Origin: Wolfiporia cocos
Lineage: Eukaryota; Basidiomycota; Agaricomycetes; Polyporales; Phaeolaceae
Assembly: GCA_029448655.1 (NCBI GenBank)
Contig: JACCLO010000002.1
Coordinates: 2,108,001-2,172,000 of the forward strand
Length of the DNA: 64,000 nt
Direction: 5' to 3'
Shown here one piece after another: positions 11,844 to 24,007 of this stretch. Numbering within the stretch: the stretch's first letter is position 1; every line of letters begins with the position of its first letter. The notes beneath the pieces are model-generated. The model saw only the letters and a list, made by a program, of their open reading frames with translations. It was not told the DNA's origin and ran no database searches. The position numbers and the translations under genes were made by a program.

Positions 11844-12435
11844 ATGAAGTTCTCTGCTGTCTGTGTCGTTCTCTCTGCTTTCTTGCTTGGCCAAGCCGCG
11901 GCAGCGGCCACAAGACGCCAGTCGAGCGGATGCACCTGTGGCAGTAAGATAATGCGCATTTCCTGAATGAGCGGATGAACGAACTCTCGTTTTGCAGACA
12001 ACTATTACTCGTATAGCGACATCACAAATGCCATCAACGAAGCTGAAGACGGAGGAGCCAGGTGAGTAGCACTCGCATCAATGACATATTTAGAGATTGA
12101 CAAGACCTGTAGCGATTACCCACACCAGTACCACGATTACGAGGTGAGACTCGATACTCGGGTCGTGAGATGAGAGACATGCTGACAAGGAACGTAGGGA
12201 TTTGACTTCTCATCGTGCAGCGGGGAATACTATGAGTATCCTCTCGAGTCAGGAGAGGTTTACGAAGGTGGCAGCCCCGGAGCAGATCGTGTCATCTACG
12301 ACTCATATGGCGACTTCTGCGGTGAGTGTATATCACAAAACATGGACTACCGTTTACCTGACTGCGATGACTTCAGCATGCATTACACACACGGGGGCAT
12401 CGAGCTACGATGGGTTTGTCGAGTGCGACTTCTGA
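11844..12435 (+). CDS. Secreted guanyl-specific ribonuclease (RNase T1/N1/F1 family)
   Basis: Small extracellular RNase cutting single-stranded RNA after guanosine. A signal peptide ([20 protein letters not shown]) precedes the mature domain [13 protein letters not shown]. Five exons fit exactly: 11844-11943, 11998-12061, 12113-12143, 12198-12321, 12377-12435, giving 125 residues. The T1-family catalytic residues are all visible in order: His in YPHQY, Glu in YYEYPL, Arg in GADRVIY, His in ITHTGAS. The substrate loop YEGFDFSS is also present, and cysteines near each end (CTC and VEC) suit the family disulfide. The length equals typical RNase T1 precursors. Likely roles are nutrient RNA scavenging or interference competition; the sequence does not say which. 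The stop lies 133 bp from the convergent SF3A2 stop. Confidence 0.95.
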
Positions 12436-12568
12436 ACATAGACACTGCGATGCATCTTGTCACTACGGGTCAATTGGCAGCTCATGAGATTATACATAAC
12501 CTGTACAAGAGAAAGCGGCAATGGTATTGCGACAACTCAGCAACGTGCGGTAAAAGTACAAAGTGCAA

Positions 12569-13446
12569 TCAGTAGTGGAGACGGAACATGAACTGGAAAC
12601 TGTACTGCTTGGTGTCAGGGTCCCAATGCGACCAATTCCAGTACCCTGCATCATCCGACTCGTCCTCAATTTCGCGAGCAGGGATGCGGAATGCGATGGT
12701 CTCGTAGGGTTCAGCAGCGACCTGCGAGACGGTGTTAATGAAGCTGAGCCATAGGTCAAGAGAATATAGAACAACTCACAATGAGGTACTGATACGCCTT
12801 GTTTGGCGGCTCCCTCTTCTGCTCCCAAGCGCTCATGAACCGTCTTCGCGGAATTACCCCGGGCTTGATCTGCGGCAGGTGGACCTGCACCATCATGCCC
12901 TCCTTCCCAGTGTCACGGTCCCGGACCTTCGTCACACGGTATCCAGGCCTGCCAATTTTGAGGAAGACCTTGCGCTGGACGCTGTTCTGCGTGGGCGCGA
13001 TCATCAACTGCGTCTCCTTCAGGTCCCGCGCTGCGCGGCGGGCGAGGTTCGTCTGGTGCTTCTTCCCCTGCGTATGTGCGAGGTAGGAGCCTTCATTCGT
13101 GTGCAGAGTAAGACAGAGTCGACATTCTAGCGACCCGAGGTGGTTGCGGAGGATGTATGGGTCCTGGGTGCAGCGTCGGTCGATCATGCAAACAACGGAG
13201 GATGAGTGAGACGCACCTTAGCGAGATCAATCGTCTCGAGAGCGAGCTTCCTGAGACGTTCACGTCTGTCCACATTCGTCTCGGATGCGCCAGCAACACC
13301 TCCGCCTCCGAACTTCGAACCAACTCGATTCTGGCGAACGCATCAGCGACTGGCGTTGTATACGGACAAGCCTTGAGCATACCTGATAATCTGAAAGCAA
13401 GGTGTCAATCGTCAGTTCAAACATATGTGCGCAAGCACTCACCCAT
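12569..13446 (-). CDS. SF3A2: Splicing factor 3A subunit 2 (SF3a66 / Prp11)
   Basis: Component of the SF3a complex of U2 snRNP, needed for pre-spliceosome assembly at the branch site. The protein starts [17 protein letters not shown] and continues [20 protein letters not shown], then [17 protein letters not shown] with a matrin-type C2H2 zinc finger (CRLC ... H-x5-H in [10 protein letters not shown]). The SF3A2 core [18 protein letters not shown] and the C-terminal [14 protein letters not shown] follow; the stop TGA is at 12569-12571. Length is about 218 residues: the conserved core without the proline-rich tail of the human protein. The first exon carries only four coding bases (13443-13446) and the second is an 8-nt exon (13383-13390). 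Both are flanked by 52-nt GT-AG introns (13391-13442 and 13331-13382), and together they restore the expected N-terminus. It is divergent from RRP5. Confidence 0.95.
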
Positions 13447-13771
13447 TCTGGTAAGCGATGGGCGAGGATGTCAGCAGAACGTTTTGTACACAGGAAGTGG
13501 TGGTAGTCGCCGAGAGCGGGCGTCTACGTATGCCCGCATCCCAAATCTGTTTCCACGTGCCAGATCGAGATCTCCGATCTGCTATGAGTGCGAGTGGCTG
13601 AAATTTTGGAATTGCTCGACTGATTCGCTCGGCTAGGAGCGTTATTGCTTGCGCTCTGAACCGCTGTTTCATCGCTTCGTACAGTCTGTTGCTATTGCGC
13701 AGTATTTCTGCAGGACTGGACGGTCTGTTAAATTCTTATTTGTCCTCAAGAAGCTCCAAAACTAGGCAGTG
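13447..13771. promoter_or_regulatory. Shared divergent promoter region SF3A2 / RRP5
   Basis: The 325 bp between the start codons of SF3A2 (-) and RRP5 (+) must contain both promoters. I see no clear TATA box, in keeping with housekeeping genes. Confidence 0.5.
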
Positions 13772-16700
13772 ATGGCTGCAGGCAAGAAGCGCGTCCTGGA
13801 CGATGCGTCTAGCAATCCCAAAACAAAGAAAAGCAAGACGAGTGACTCTGAGAAGAAAGGCAAGGCCCGTGCAGAAAAGCCTGCTGCACCGGCATCCACC
13901 CTGACTGCGGACGAGGTTGATTTCCCTCGAGGAGGCGGAACGAGCTTCACGCCTTTGGAAGTAAAGACTATCCGGGCCGAGGCGGTAAAGGAGGCAAATG
14001 ATGAGTTGTTCAAAGTGAAGGTAAGCTTGAGAGCTGAATGGACCATGGGCGTAGCTTAACAGCCGCAGGACAAGCAACATAATCGCCCGAGGCGCAAGTC
14101 GGATGCGAAGAGTTCGGGGAAGAAGACGTCCAGGCGCGAGAAAAGCGATACCTTACGCGTAGAACACTTGAACTACAAGGTATGTTTGCCCAGACTCCTC
14201 TGACATTCCCGCTTATAACATCCGGCGTCGTGGATAGCGAATCGTAGCGGGAATGAAGATCCTTGGCCAGATCGTCTCCGTACAACCTCTCGCTCTCATC
14301 GTATCCCTACCAAATCAACTATATGCACATGTTCCTATCACCGAGATCTCGACGCAATTCACTTCGCTACTCGAAGCAATGGACGAGGACGAAGATGCTC
14401 CGAACCCCAACGATGAAGAGGGCACATCCAAGCCTCGCGTACCTGACCTCTTCCAGATCTTCCACACCGGACAATACGTGCGAGCAGTTGTCTCAGCTGT
14501 GCATCCGCCTGGAGCTACCGATCCTTCGGGTTTGGGTCGCGCGAGAGACGAGGTGCAGAAAGCGAGCCGGAGAGTAGAGCTCAGCCTCAGACCCGAGAAA
14601 GTAAATGATGGGGTCGCGAAAGCTGATTTCCGTTCGGGCTTCGTGCGTATCCCTATATCCCTTTCCCTTAAGCTTACTCACTACTAGAACGTGTTGCTAG
14701 ACCCTGTCTGCGGCAGTGAAGAGCATTGAAGATCATGGATATATCTTAGACCTTGGTATCGCGGACGTATCTGGTTTCTTGTCGTTCAAGGACGCGAAGA
14801 AGAGTCTTTTTGGCGACGCACTATTTGTAGGCCAGCTTCTGGACGTCTGCGTGACCAAGTTGTCGGCAAACGGCCGGACATGCACTGTATCAGTCGACGC
14901 GGCTTCAGTCAGCACTGCGTCAGTATGTGAAGCCTTTATGATGATGTCCATGACACACACTCAATGGCCTGTTCGTCCTATAGCTTTCCGAAGTGACTGG
15001 CGTGACCTCAGTTCTTCCTGGGACACTCGTACAATCCCTGATCACCGCTGTGCTTCCTGATGGCCTTAACCTCCAAATCCTGGGCTACTTCGGCGGCACC
15101 GTCGATCTATTCCATCTTCCTCCCGGAAGCCCCGGAGACAATTACAAGGCAGGGCAAAAGGTGAAGGCACGCGTGCTGTACGATATCAGTTTTTCCTCGC
15201 CGCCTAGATTTGCTCTGTCTCTGGATAGCCATGTCGTGAAGCTCTCTGTGAAAGGCGCCTCGGGAGACGATGATCAAGACCTTCCGCAAGCGTATCCTAT
15301 TGGAGCCACTTTGGACGCCGTGAAGGTCATCAGGGTTGAGGCAGAGCGAGGTTTAATAGTCCAGGTTGCCTCCGGTGTTGAAGGCTTCGTACACGTACGC
15401 ACTTCGTCCACTTTCCTTAGTAGGTATATACTGATGTCCACCAGATCTCGCAAACGTCGGACGACCATATTCCGGCTCTGTCAGCGTCCTCCGGCGCATG
15501 GAAGATCGGAACTGTACACAGGGCGCGGGTGACCGGCTATTTCGCTTTTGATGGCCTCCTGCAGCTTTCTCTGCGACCTTCAGTGTTGGAACAGAAATTC
15601 ATTCAAGTCGGCGAAGTACATGTCGGCGAGATCGTCAGGGGAACCGTGAAGAAGCTGACGGACTCTGCGCTGTTTGTGTCAATCTCAGGAAGCGTAGACG
15701 GAGTTATCTGGCCGAACCACTACGCGGATATCCAGCTGAAGCATCCTCAGAAGAGGTTCAAGCCAGGTGCCAGCATCAAATGTCGTGTGCGTTTCAGACC
15801 TTGAAGGATGCTGTAGTTGCCATTAATATCATCTGCAGGTACTCGTTGTGGATCCCGAGCGCAAACGCATTGTGCTCACTGCCAAGAAGACTTTGCTTGA
15901 GTCATCTTTGCCAATCATCTCCAAGATCGAGGATGCAACGGAAGGGATGGTTACCCATGCTGTTGTCTTCAAGGTATCCGACAAAAGCTTGCGGGTTGAA
16001 TTATATAACAATCTGAAGGCAACTGTTCCCGCGCGAGAAGCAAGGTAATATATCTCAGATCTCATTTTCCTCGACGCTGACGCACGGGTCTACAAGTGAG
16101 ACTGTACTTGGCTCGCTTGCGGAGGCTTTCCCTATCGGCAAGCCTGTGCAGGTACGAATAATGTCCGTTGATCCCGGGACATTCCGTATTACTGCAAGTA
16201 TCCGGCAAGCGTCGCCCAACTATAAGGCAGCGATTACAGATGTTAGCGGCGTAGAAATCGGGGATATTGTCGAGGGAGTGGTTTCGGAAATACAGCAGGA
16301 TAAGGCAGTCGTAACGCTCCAGCCGACACAAGTTCGCGCTCTGCTTTCATTGAACAACCTGGCGAATCGGAGAGAACAGCCTGTCGCACAAATTCGTGCG
16401 TCCCTCAAAGTTGGTGAGAAGCTGCACAAGCTGGTCGTCGTGTCCCGAAACCCCGAAAAGGGCTTTGTTCTGGTCGCATCAAAGCCGAAGGAAAAGTCAA
16501 CGCTCTTGAAGGGAAGCTCATTGAAGCTGGAGACCATCGAGGTTGGCCAGCTGGTCGGTGGGCATGTTCTCAAGCACGTTCGACAAGGCACTCTGGTTAG
16601 GTTCAACAGGAGCATCTCCGGTACTATCCATCCTACAGACACCTCTGACAACTACGACTCTGCTTCTGCGTTCCCTCCTGTTGACGCTGTCGTGAAAGCT

Positions 16701-18924
16701 GTGGTCCTTGCAATTGACCAGGATAAGAAACAGCTCACACTGTCGACGCGTCCATCGCGTCTACAGCCCGATCAGCACCCGCCGGTAGTCGACAGGGAGA
16801 TCACAAGCTTCGAAGACCTGAAAGCTGGAGAAACTGTCAGGGGTTTCGTCAAACATGTCGCGGAGCATGGCCTTTTCGTGATGCTTGGCCGTGACATTGA
16901 AGCAAGAGTGCAGATTAAAGAGCTCTTCGACGCCGTGAGTCAGGTCTTTTGAAGGCAGCGCACCTATCTGAACTGATGGCATTATTAGTACGTTAAGGAC
17001 TGGAAGAGCCACTTCACGACATCCCAACTTGTGAAGGGCCGTATTCTCAGGTATGCACGATATAGTTTCATACATTACCATCGCACTCATGATGTCATAG
17101 TGTCGACGTTGCCAAGAAGCAAGTTGAGGTGACGTTCCGCTCAGAGGAATCCAGGAAGGCCGCTCCTCGCCCGGGACTGACTCTTGCAAAACTTTCCGAA
17201 GGCCAAAAGGTCGGCTGCCATGTCAAGAAAATGGAAGATTACGGGTTATTCCTCGAGATTGAAGGGTCGAAGATCAGTGGGTTGTGCCACAAGTCAGAGG
17301 TACTAATAAGCGCACCTTCGTCTTCTGAATTGCTCACAATCGATTACACAGTTGTCTGACAACAAAGACGCCGACGTGACATTAGCCCTACGTAGCTTCC
17401 GTGAAGGTGATCGGGTCAAAGCGGTGATATTGTCTATTGACATGGACAAGCGACGCATTTCTTTCGGCCTCAAGCCGTCATATTTCGCAGAGGACGACTT
17501 TAAGGTCGACGATGAAGACGATAATGATCAGGACAGCCCAGCCAACACACAGGTTGATGGTGATCAACCTGACGAGCAAGAGAACGGTCACCATTCTCAA
17601 GAGGATAGTGCGGGTGAAGATTCGGATGCGGAGCTTGATAACAATGCCATGGACGTTGACATGGATATGAACACTGTCCAGCCGCAAGAAACGACTTCGA
17701 AACGGCAGGAAGGAAGTAGCTCCAGACCATCAGCTCTTTCACTCAGTCTCACAGAGGGATTTCAATGGTCTGCGGATCAAAATGTCACCGAGCCTGTGGA
17801 GGAATCGTCATCGGACGAGGAAGACGATGAAGAGGATGGGCGAAAAAAGAAGAAACGTAAGCGCAAGGAGATCGAGCAGGACCTCACTGCAGAGATGCAC
17901 AGCAAGGTTCCCGAGTCGAATGCTGATTTCGAGCGTGTGCTACTTGGCTCTCCCAACTCATCCTATCTATGGATCCAGTACATGTCCTTCCAGCTGCAGA
18001 TTTCTGAGGTCGACAAGGCTCGGGAAATCGCACGGCGTGCTCTGAAGACCATCAGTTTCCGCGAGGAGCAAGAGAAGTTGAACGTTTGGACGGCTCTTCT
18101 CAACCTCGAAAATGTCTATGGTACCGAGGAATCGCTGGAGACTACATTTAAGGACGCCGCCCGACATAACGATTCCAAGACCATTCACCTCCGTTTAGCC
18201 GCTATCCTTGATCAGAGCGGCAAGCCTGACGTGAGTTACCAGTAGACATTGTGCTCCGCACTCTAACCTTCCTTTCAGAGAGCCGAAGAACAGTATAAGC
18301 GGACATGTAAGAAGTTTGGCCGAAGTTCCAAAGTGTGGACGCTCTTTAGCGAGCATTATCTGAAGCGGGGCAACCTTGAGGAGGCGCGCAAACTACTGCC
18401 AAGAAGCCTACAAAGTCTGGAGAAACGGAAACGTGTGTGCCAGTAGTGTTCAAGCAAAACCTGAAGGAAGCTGACGATGAGATCATAGACCTGAAAACCA
18501 TCTCGGGATTCGCTCAGCTAGAATACAAATTTGGCGATCCGGAGCGAGGGAAGATGGTGTTCGAGGGCATTGTCGATTCACATCCAAAGCGATGGGATCT
18601 CTGGTCCGTTTATATTGACATGGAAGCGGGTCAAGGGGATATGATGAGTTTGCGGTATGTGCTTCTCGAGTTGATCTGTAGTCTTTACTAACTTGCCCAA
18701 AGAAATATTTTCGATCGCTTACTTGCACTCAAAATGACCAGCCACAAAGCGAAGTGCGTAGTTACGTCGCACTTCTTCTTCAATAACTAACGTGAGAGCT
18801 GTGCAGGGCGTTCTTCAAGAAGTGGTTGGACCTCGAGCGTCGCATCGGTGACGAGGAAGGTGCATCGACCGTCAAAGCGAAAGCCATCGAATGGACACAA
18901 CGGGCAACAGCCTCATCATCATGA
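13772..18924 (+). CDS. RRP5: rRNA biogenesis protein RRP5
   Basis: Very large nucleolar protein required for processing of both 18S and 5.8S rRNA. A lysine-rich N-terminus ([20 protein letters not shown]) and [13 protein letters not shown] lead into a long series of S1 RNA-binding domains, roughly residues 100-1000, in many short exons: for example [43 protein letters not shown], and [21 protein letters not shown]. An acidic, basic and Ser-rich linker around 17480-17880 separates these from C-terminal HAT/TPR repeats ([67 protein letters not shown]). The stop is at 18922-18924 and the length about 1450 residues. The in-frame TAG near 18444 is intronic: intron 18433-18488 restores KRKHLKTISGF. 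Exon ends elsewhere are approximate. Confidence 0.93.
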
Positions 18925-19090
18925 TATGATTAGTACAAGCATCATACGCGAAGCTCTGGGTCTACTAAACTACTGCGAAATATACCACACAAGACAGCAG
19001 GTGACAAAGTAGCTTATAGTAAGATGTGCGAAAACAGGGGGGACGACAAATGAGTGATCTGGGTATATGCCAATAAATACCAGAAGAACA
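18925..19090. other. Convergent 3' spacer RRP5 / Tea1-like gene
   Basis: Only 166 bp separate the two convergent stop codons, so the 3' untranslated regions of the transcripts probably overlap or abut. The sequence is AT-richer than the flanking coding DNA. Confidence 0.5.
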
Positions 19091-22000
19091 TCACGAACGT
19101 GAGAGTGTCCGTTCATGCCCCGATGAGTTGGGTTCATAGTCCATCAGCGGCCGTCGATTGCTCATGGAGCTAGCCAGCTGTCGCTGCCAGTCATCCAGTT
19201 GCGTTGAGAGATGCTCGAATGCCATGGCGTTCTCAGAACTGGATGTACTCGCACGTCGTTCTGAGATACCAGAAAGAGGTCGCTGGCCGAACCCTGGTTG
19301 GTCCACTTCCAGGAGGATCCCAATTTTGCGTGACAATTCCTCGTTTTCGCGTTTGAGGCTGGTGTTTTCGTTGCTGAGCTGCTCCAAGACAGTCTCATCA
19401 TGGCCTCCTCTTGCGATGACCAAGGTGTTTTGCAGACGCTCGACTTCTTGTTCGAGCTCCTCGATACGTGAGAGACGTTCGTCAGATTCCCTTTGAGAGG
19501 CGATGACGTTATCCCTCATGTTCTCGAGCTCTCGCTCCAGGGTGTCGATCCGCTGGCGCAGATCGCGGTTGTCACTATTGAGGCGTTGCACTTGCCGCTG
19601 TGCATCCGAGAGCTGGTTGCGCAGAAGCTCGTGGCTGTCGTCCGACAAGGGCGTGTTGCGACCATTAACTCCCCGTGTCCGTGAAGGTCCGGCTTCGCCG
19701 TTGAGCTCCGCCTGCATGCTTTGATTCAGCGCTTTTTGCTTGGTCAGCTCTTCCTTCATTTTACGCATCATCTTCTCAGTGCCCCTAAAGCCATAGTCAG
19801 AAACGTAAAATTAAATCAACATGAGCACAAGCTCACTTCACATAATGAACTGCAAGCTGATAGTCCTCCTCCAGCTGCTGCAGGCGCGCCTTGTAGCTCG
19901 CCTCAGTCTCCTCAAGCTTACGCTCGGCTTCGACCGCCCGTGCTTCTGCGGCAGCATCAATCCCGTTATGTCTGGGACTCTGAAGACGCATTTTGTCTAA
20001 CTGGGCAGCAAGCTCGTCAAGCCGGTTCTCTGCGTCCTCCTTCTGCTGCAAAGCAGACTGCAGATTATGTTCTGCTATCTCGTTGAGCCTGGTCTGCTCC
20101 GCCAGCTTGCTCTCCAGTTCGACGATGCGTGACGAGGATGCGCCACCCATTCTGGGCGACGGCAGATCGTCGCCCTCAGCAAGGATGCCATTCTCCGCCA
20201 AGTACTTCCGGAGGGTGTCAAGGCGCATTGTCGTGGACGAGGCCTCCCGGCTCTTGGCATTGAGCTCGGCCTCCCTCGCGAGCAACTCCTTCCGTAGGCG
20301 GCCGCTGTCCGCGAGCGCGCTCGAAAGTTGCATGCGCATTCCAGCGACTTGCGAGTGAAGCATTGAGTTGTCTGCGCTGACATCCTGCACCTTCCGGCGC
20401 TCCTGAGTAAGCTCCTTACTAGCCTCGTCGGCGCGTCGTGTCACATCCTGAAGTGCATCACGCAACGAGTTAATCTCGCGCTGCAACGCTTCGATCTTCT
20501 CGGAGTGTCCCCTGGTGAGCCGGTCCTCATCGTTCTTGAGCTCACGATGGGTGTCTAGCAGTTCGCCTAGGCTGCCGGTGGTAAGAGCACGGAACGCGTC
20601 GACCTCCTCGCGCGACTTGGCCCATTGGTTCTCCAGTTCGAGAATTCGGCTACGAGCGGTCTCTACCTCCGTCGTCCGGGTCTCAAGCTCTCCCCGCAGG
20701 TCAGCAAGGTCTGATTCGAGCTGCGCCACCTGCTCACGAGTCCGAATATATTGTGAGTCGACGTCGTCCGCCCTCGTAGTAGCTGTCTGCAGTGCGACAC
20801 GCGTCTGCTCGAGTGCTCGGACGTGCTGTTCATGCGAGAGCAAGAGCTCCTCCAGACGAGACTGCGCATTCAGGTAGTCCGCCTCGCGCTGCTCCAAAAG
20901 GGACGACTGCGCGAGGTGGTTGTTCGTCTGATCTCTGTACGCCGACTCGAGCGACGAATGCTGTTCCTGCAGCGCGCAGTATGCCTCGGAACTTCGGTCG
21001 TGCGACTGCGCGAGAACGTCCACACGCTTCGCCACGTCCTCGGCACGCGCCTCTGCCTGCTCCGCCAGGACCGTCTGCAGCGCGAGCGCATCCCCGAGCT
21101 CCTTGATCCGGCGGTCGCGCGCAGCCTGCTCCTCCATTGTATTCGACAGCTGCCGCTCGAGCTCTGCGACGCGCTCGCGCTCGAGCCTTGCGGCATCCAT
21201 CTCCGAATTGGCTTCCAGCGCAGCGAGCTTGGCCCGATAGAACGCCGCCTCCTGTAGGGCGCTTGCTCGGATGCGCTCAGCCTCGAGCACGCGCTCGGAC
21301 GCCGCCCTCGCCTGCTCGGCCACGTTCGTCTGCACGCGGCACAGTCAGCCACTTCTCCCGCAGGGCGCATGCTATCAAGTGACTTGCCTGTATCCGTGCT
21401 CTCAGTTGCTTGAAGTTGATCACCATCTCGGTCACCTTCTGCCCATCGATGTCGTCGTCCTCGGCCCTGCTCAGCAGCTCCTCCTCTGACTCCGCATAGA
21501 TAAAGCCCGAGCGCGACGCCTTGGTCAGCGCCGCGCGCATCCACTGCTCCCGCCGCTTCATCACCTCCATCTCTGCCTGACTCTCCTTCAGATCACGAAT
21601 CAAGTCTGCGGTGAGGTTCCCTGTTGAACCCGGCTTGCCGTACGCTGAGCCATTCGGTAAAGGCGATCCAGGCTTTGGATAGAGCGCTTCTAGTGGCGCC
21701 TTCCCGCGCTCAACGTTCGGCGATGGGCTACGCGCATTGATGCCATTACGGCCCATGGCGACGCTTGCCATGCTAAGCGGCTCCTGACCCTCGCCCGGCC
21801 CAACCGGCGACGTCGCACGGCTCGCACCGCCGCCATACGGGCTCTTCGCGCGACCCTGCTCCGGCGACAGCGCGCGCTCGCGCCCCCCCACCGCAGTCGC
21901 CGCCTCCGGACTGCTGTCTCCATCCGTGTATTCCTCATCGATGCGCCCGCGGACTGCGGCCTTGCCCTTGTTCACGAGCGTCTGCGGCGCGGAGCCGTTG

Positions 22001-24007
22001 AGCATGGAGCCGTTGGGCGTCTTGGAGCGAACGCTCGCGGGCGATATTGCGCGGCGCATCTCGTCAATCTCGGGGCCATTCTGCTCTGGCGACAATGGGC
22101 GCCCGTTCACGAGCGGACCCGCTGTTGAAGCAGGCGAAGAAGACGACTGGACGGCGCCGATCGAAGACTTGCGCGCGGGTGTCCCGCCGGCCGGCGGCGC
22201 CTTGCTCGAATCGGGGTATTTGATGTGTTCTGCGGAATGCGATCAGCTGCTTGTCGCATGCGGAGATTGAGCGAGGCGTCACGTACTCGTGTCCAGGACG
22301 TGGATGAGAGTCGGGTCCTCTGGCTTCGTGGTGTTGGCGAGCGACTCGCCGCCGAGTCCACCGAGGACGAACACCTTCGAGCCGTTCGACGCCATTGCGT
22401 GACCCGAGCGCGGAGTCGGGGCGGGACCCATCTTCTGGAACATGTACCACCGCTGATCTGCACACCACTGTCAGCAGTGCATCTAAATGTAGCATCAAAG
22501 ACTGCGCTCACTGGAGATCTTGAACGCGCTAAGGTCACCGAGGTCCTTGCCGTCGACGCCACGCCCACCGAATATATAAATAACGTCGTCGACGAGCGAG
22601 GCGGCATGACCCTCACGCGGCGAGGGGATGAAGCCAATGCACGTCAGCTCGGACCACATGTTCGTCGTGGTGTCGAACACCCATGTATCATTGTAGTGGT
22701 ACTGGCAGTCGGTGCCGCCAAAGCTGTGACGCAGATATGAGCGGCGTGAGCGCAGCATCAGTCGTGATGAGCGTACAGGATGATCTTGTTTTCATATGTG
22801 ACACAGATATGGCCGGTTCGCTGCGCAGGCCGAGGAGAGCTTGGTGCGGGTTCAATCGGCTCCCATTGTGCCCTTTGTCGTACTAGGCGCAAAGGTGATG
22901 AACATGCAAGCAGCTGCGAAAGCTTTTCCAGCACTCACATGAATTGAGGTCGAAGGCCCACAGGTCATTCATAAACTCTCCATCGACCTGGCCTCCGAAG
23001 ATATAGAATTTCGAGCCGACCATTGTGACAGCGTGCCCATATCGGCCGACAGGAGCAGGGCCATACACTGCCACTCGTGTCCACTCTCGCGAGACTGCAC
23101 GGATACTCATCACTACAACCCTGCTCTCCATAACTGGGGACACCTACACTCACCGAGGTTGAGCAGATACAGCCCATCATCCTGCTTGTCCCCCGGCCGC
23201 GCCTTGTTATTCGTCTTCGTGTCACCTCCCCACACAATCAACACACTCCCCACAATCGCACTTGCATGGCCCACACGTGGGCTCGGAATTTCACCGCTCG
23301 TTTGTAGGAGCGTCGCGGACAGATCACGGGTGGACAAGAGATACAGGTCATTGCGCACGGTCTCGCGGACAAGACCGCCGAAGAGAAAGAGCTCGCCGGA
23401 GCTCGTTGCGGAGGCGGGGAGCGCATGGCCATATCGGGGGAACGGCGACGGCGACGGCGCGGTCGGCGGTGCGAGCCCCGACTTTGGGATCGTCACCGGC
23501 GGCGGGAGCTGCAGCCGCCGCTGGGACCACGGGTATGCGGGCCGCTGCTGCTGCGCCGCCTGCTGTTGCTGGGCCGACTGTGCCGGCGAGGAGGACGGGC
23601 CCTGTGGCGGGCCCTGTGCGGGGGGCTGCGCGGACGCCTGCGGTTGGGCCTGGGGCGACGGCTGGCCCTGCATCTGGGACGGGCTGCCCGCGGGGGGGTC
23701 GACGCCGACGCTGCCGTTGCGGGCGAGGCGCTGCACCTGCACCTGCGCGGGCACGCCGTTCGGCACGACGCTCGGGCTGCCGCGGCCGTTCAGCGCGCTG
23801 TATCAGTGGGTCAGCGTGCGTCCGTTCGTGCGTCCGCCCGCCGTGCGCGGCGGGCGCTGGGACGCACCTCTCGTGGCTGGTCTCCTTGGCGACCTGCCTG
23901 GGTTGTGCGGGCGGCGCGGGGGCGGCGAGGGCGGCGCTGGGGGAGGGGACGATGGCGACGGTCGCCGCGGGGGGCGGGGCGTGCTTCTTCCGTGAGAAGA
24001 AGGACAT
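19091..24007 (-). CDS. Kelch-repeat and coiled-coil cell-polarity protein (Tea1/Kel-like)
   Basis: Likely microtubule-tip or cell-end marker organising polarised hyphal growth. Start [13 protein letters not shown] at 24007. Then a Pro/Gln/Ala-rich leader of about 210 residues. Kelch blades follow: [84 protein letters not shown] and one more before 22260. Next is a Ser/Pro-rich spacer (about 22140-21650). The C-terminal half is dominated by long coiled coils with heptads of L/E/R/Q (about 21600-19150). It ends ...[10 protein letters not shown] at 19091. Length is roughly 1500 residues and domain order matches S. pombe Tea1/Tea3 and yeast Kel1. The kelch region is spread over several exons, the coiled coil over a few long ones. 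Family assignment is firm; a one-to-one Tea1 assignment is inference. Confidence 0.88.

Noticed and set aside
18433..18488. In-frame TAG suggesting a broken RRP5 gene
   Set aside because: A GT-AG intron of 56 nt removes it and restores the conserved HAT-repeat sequence in frame.
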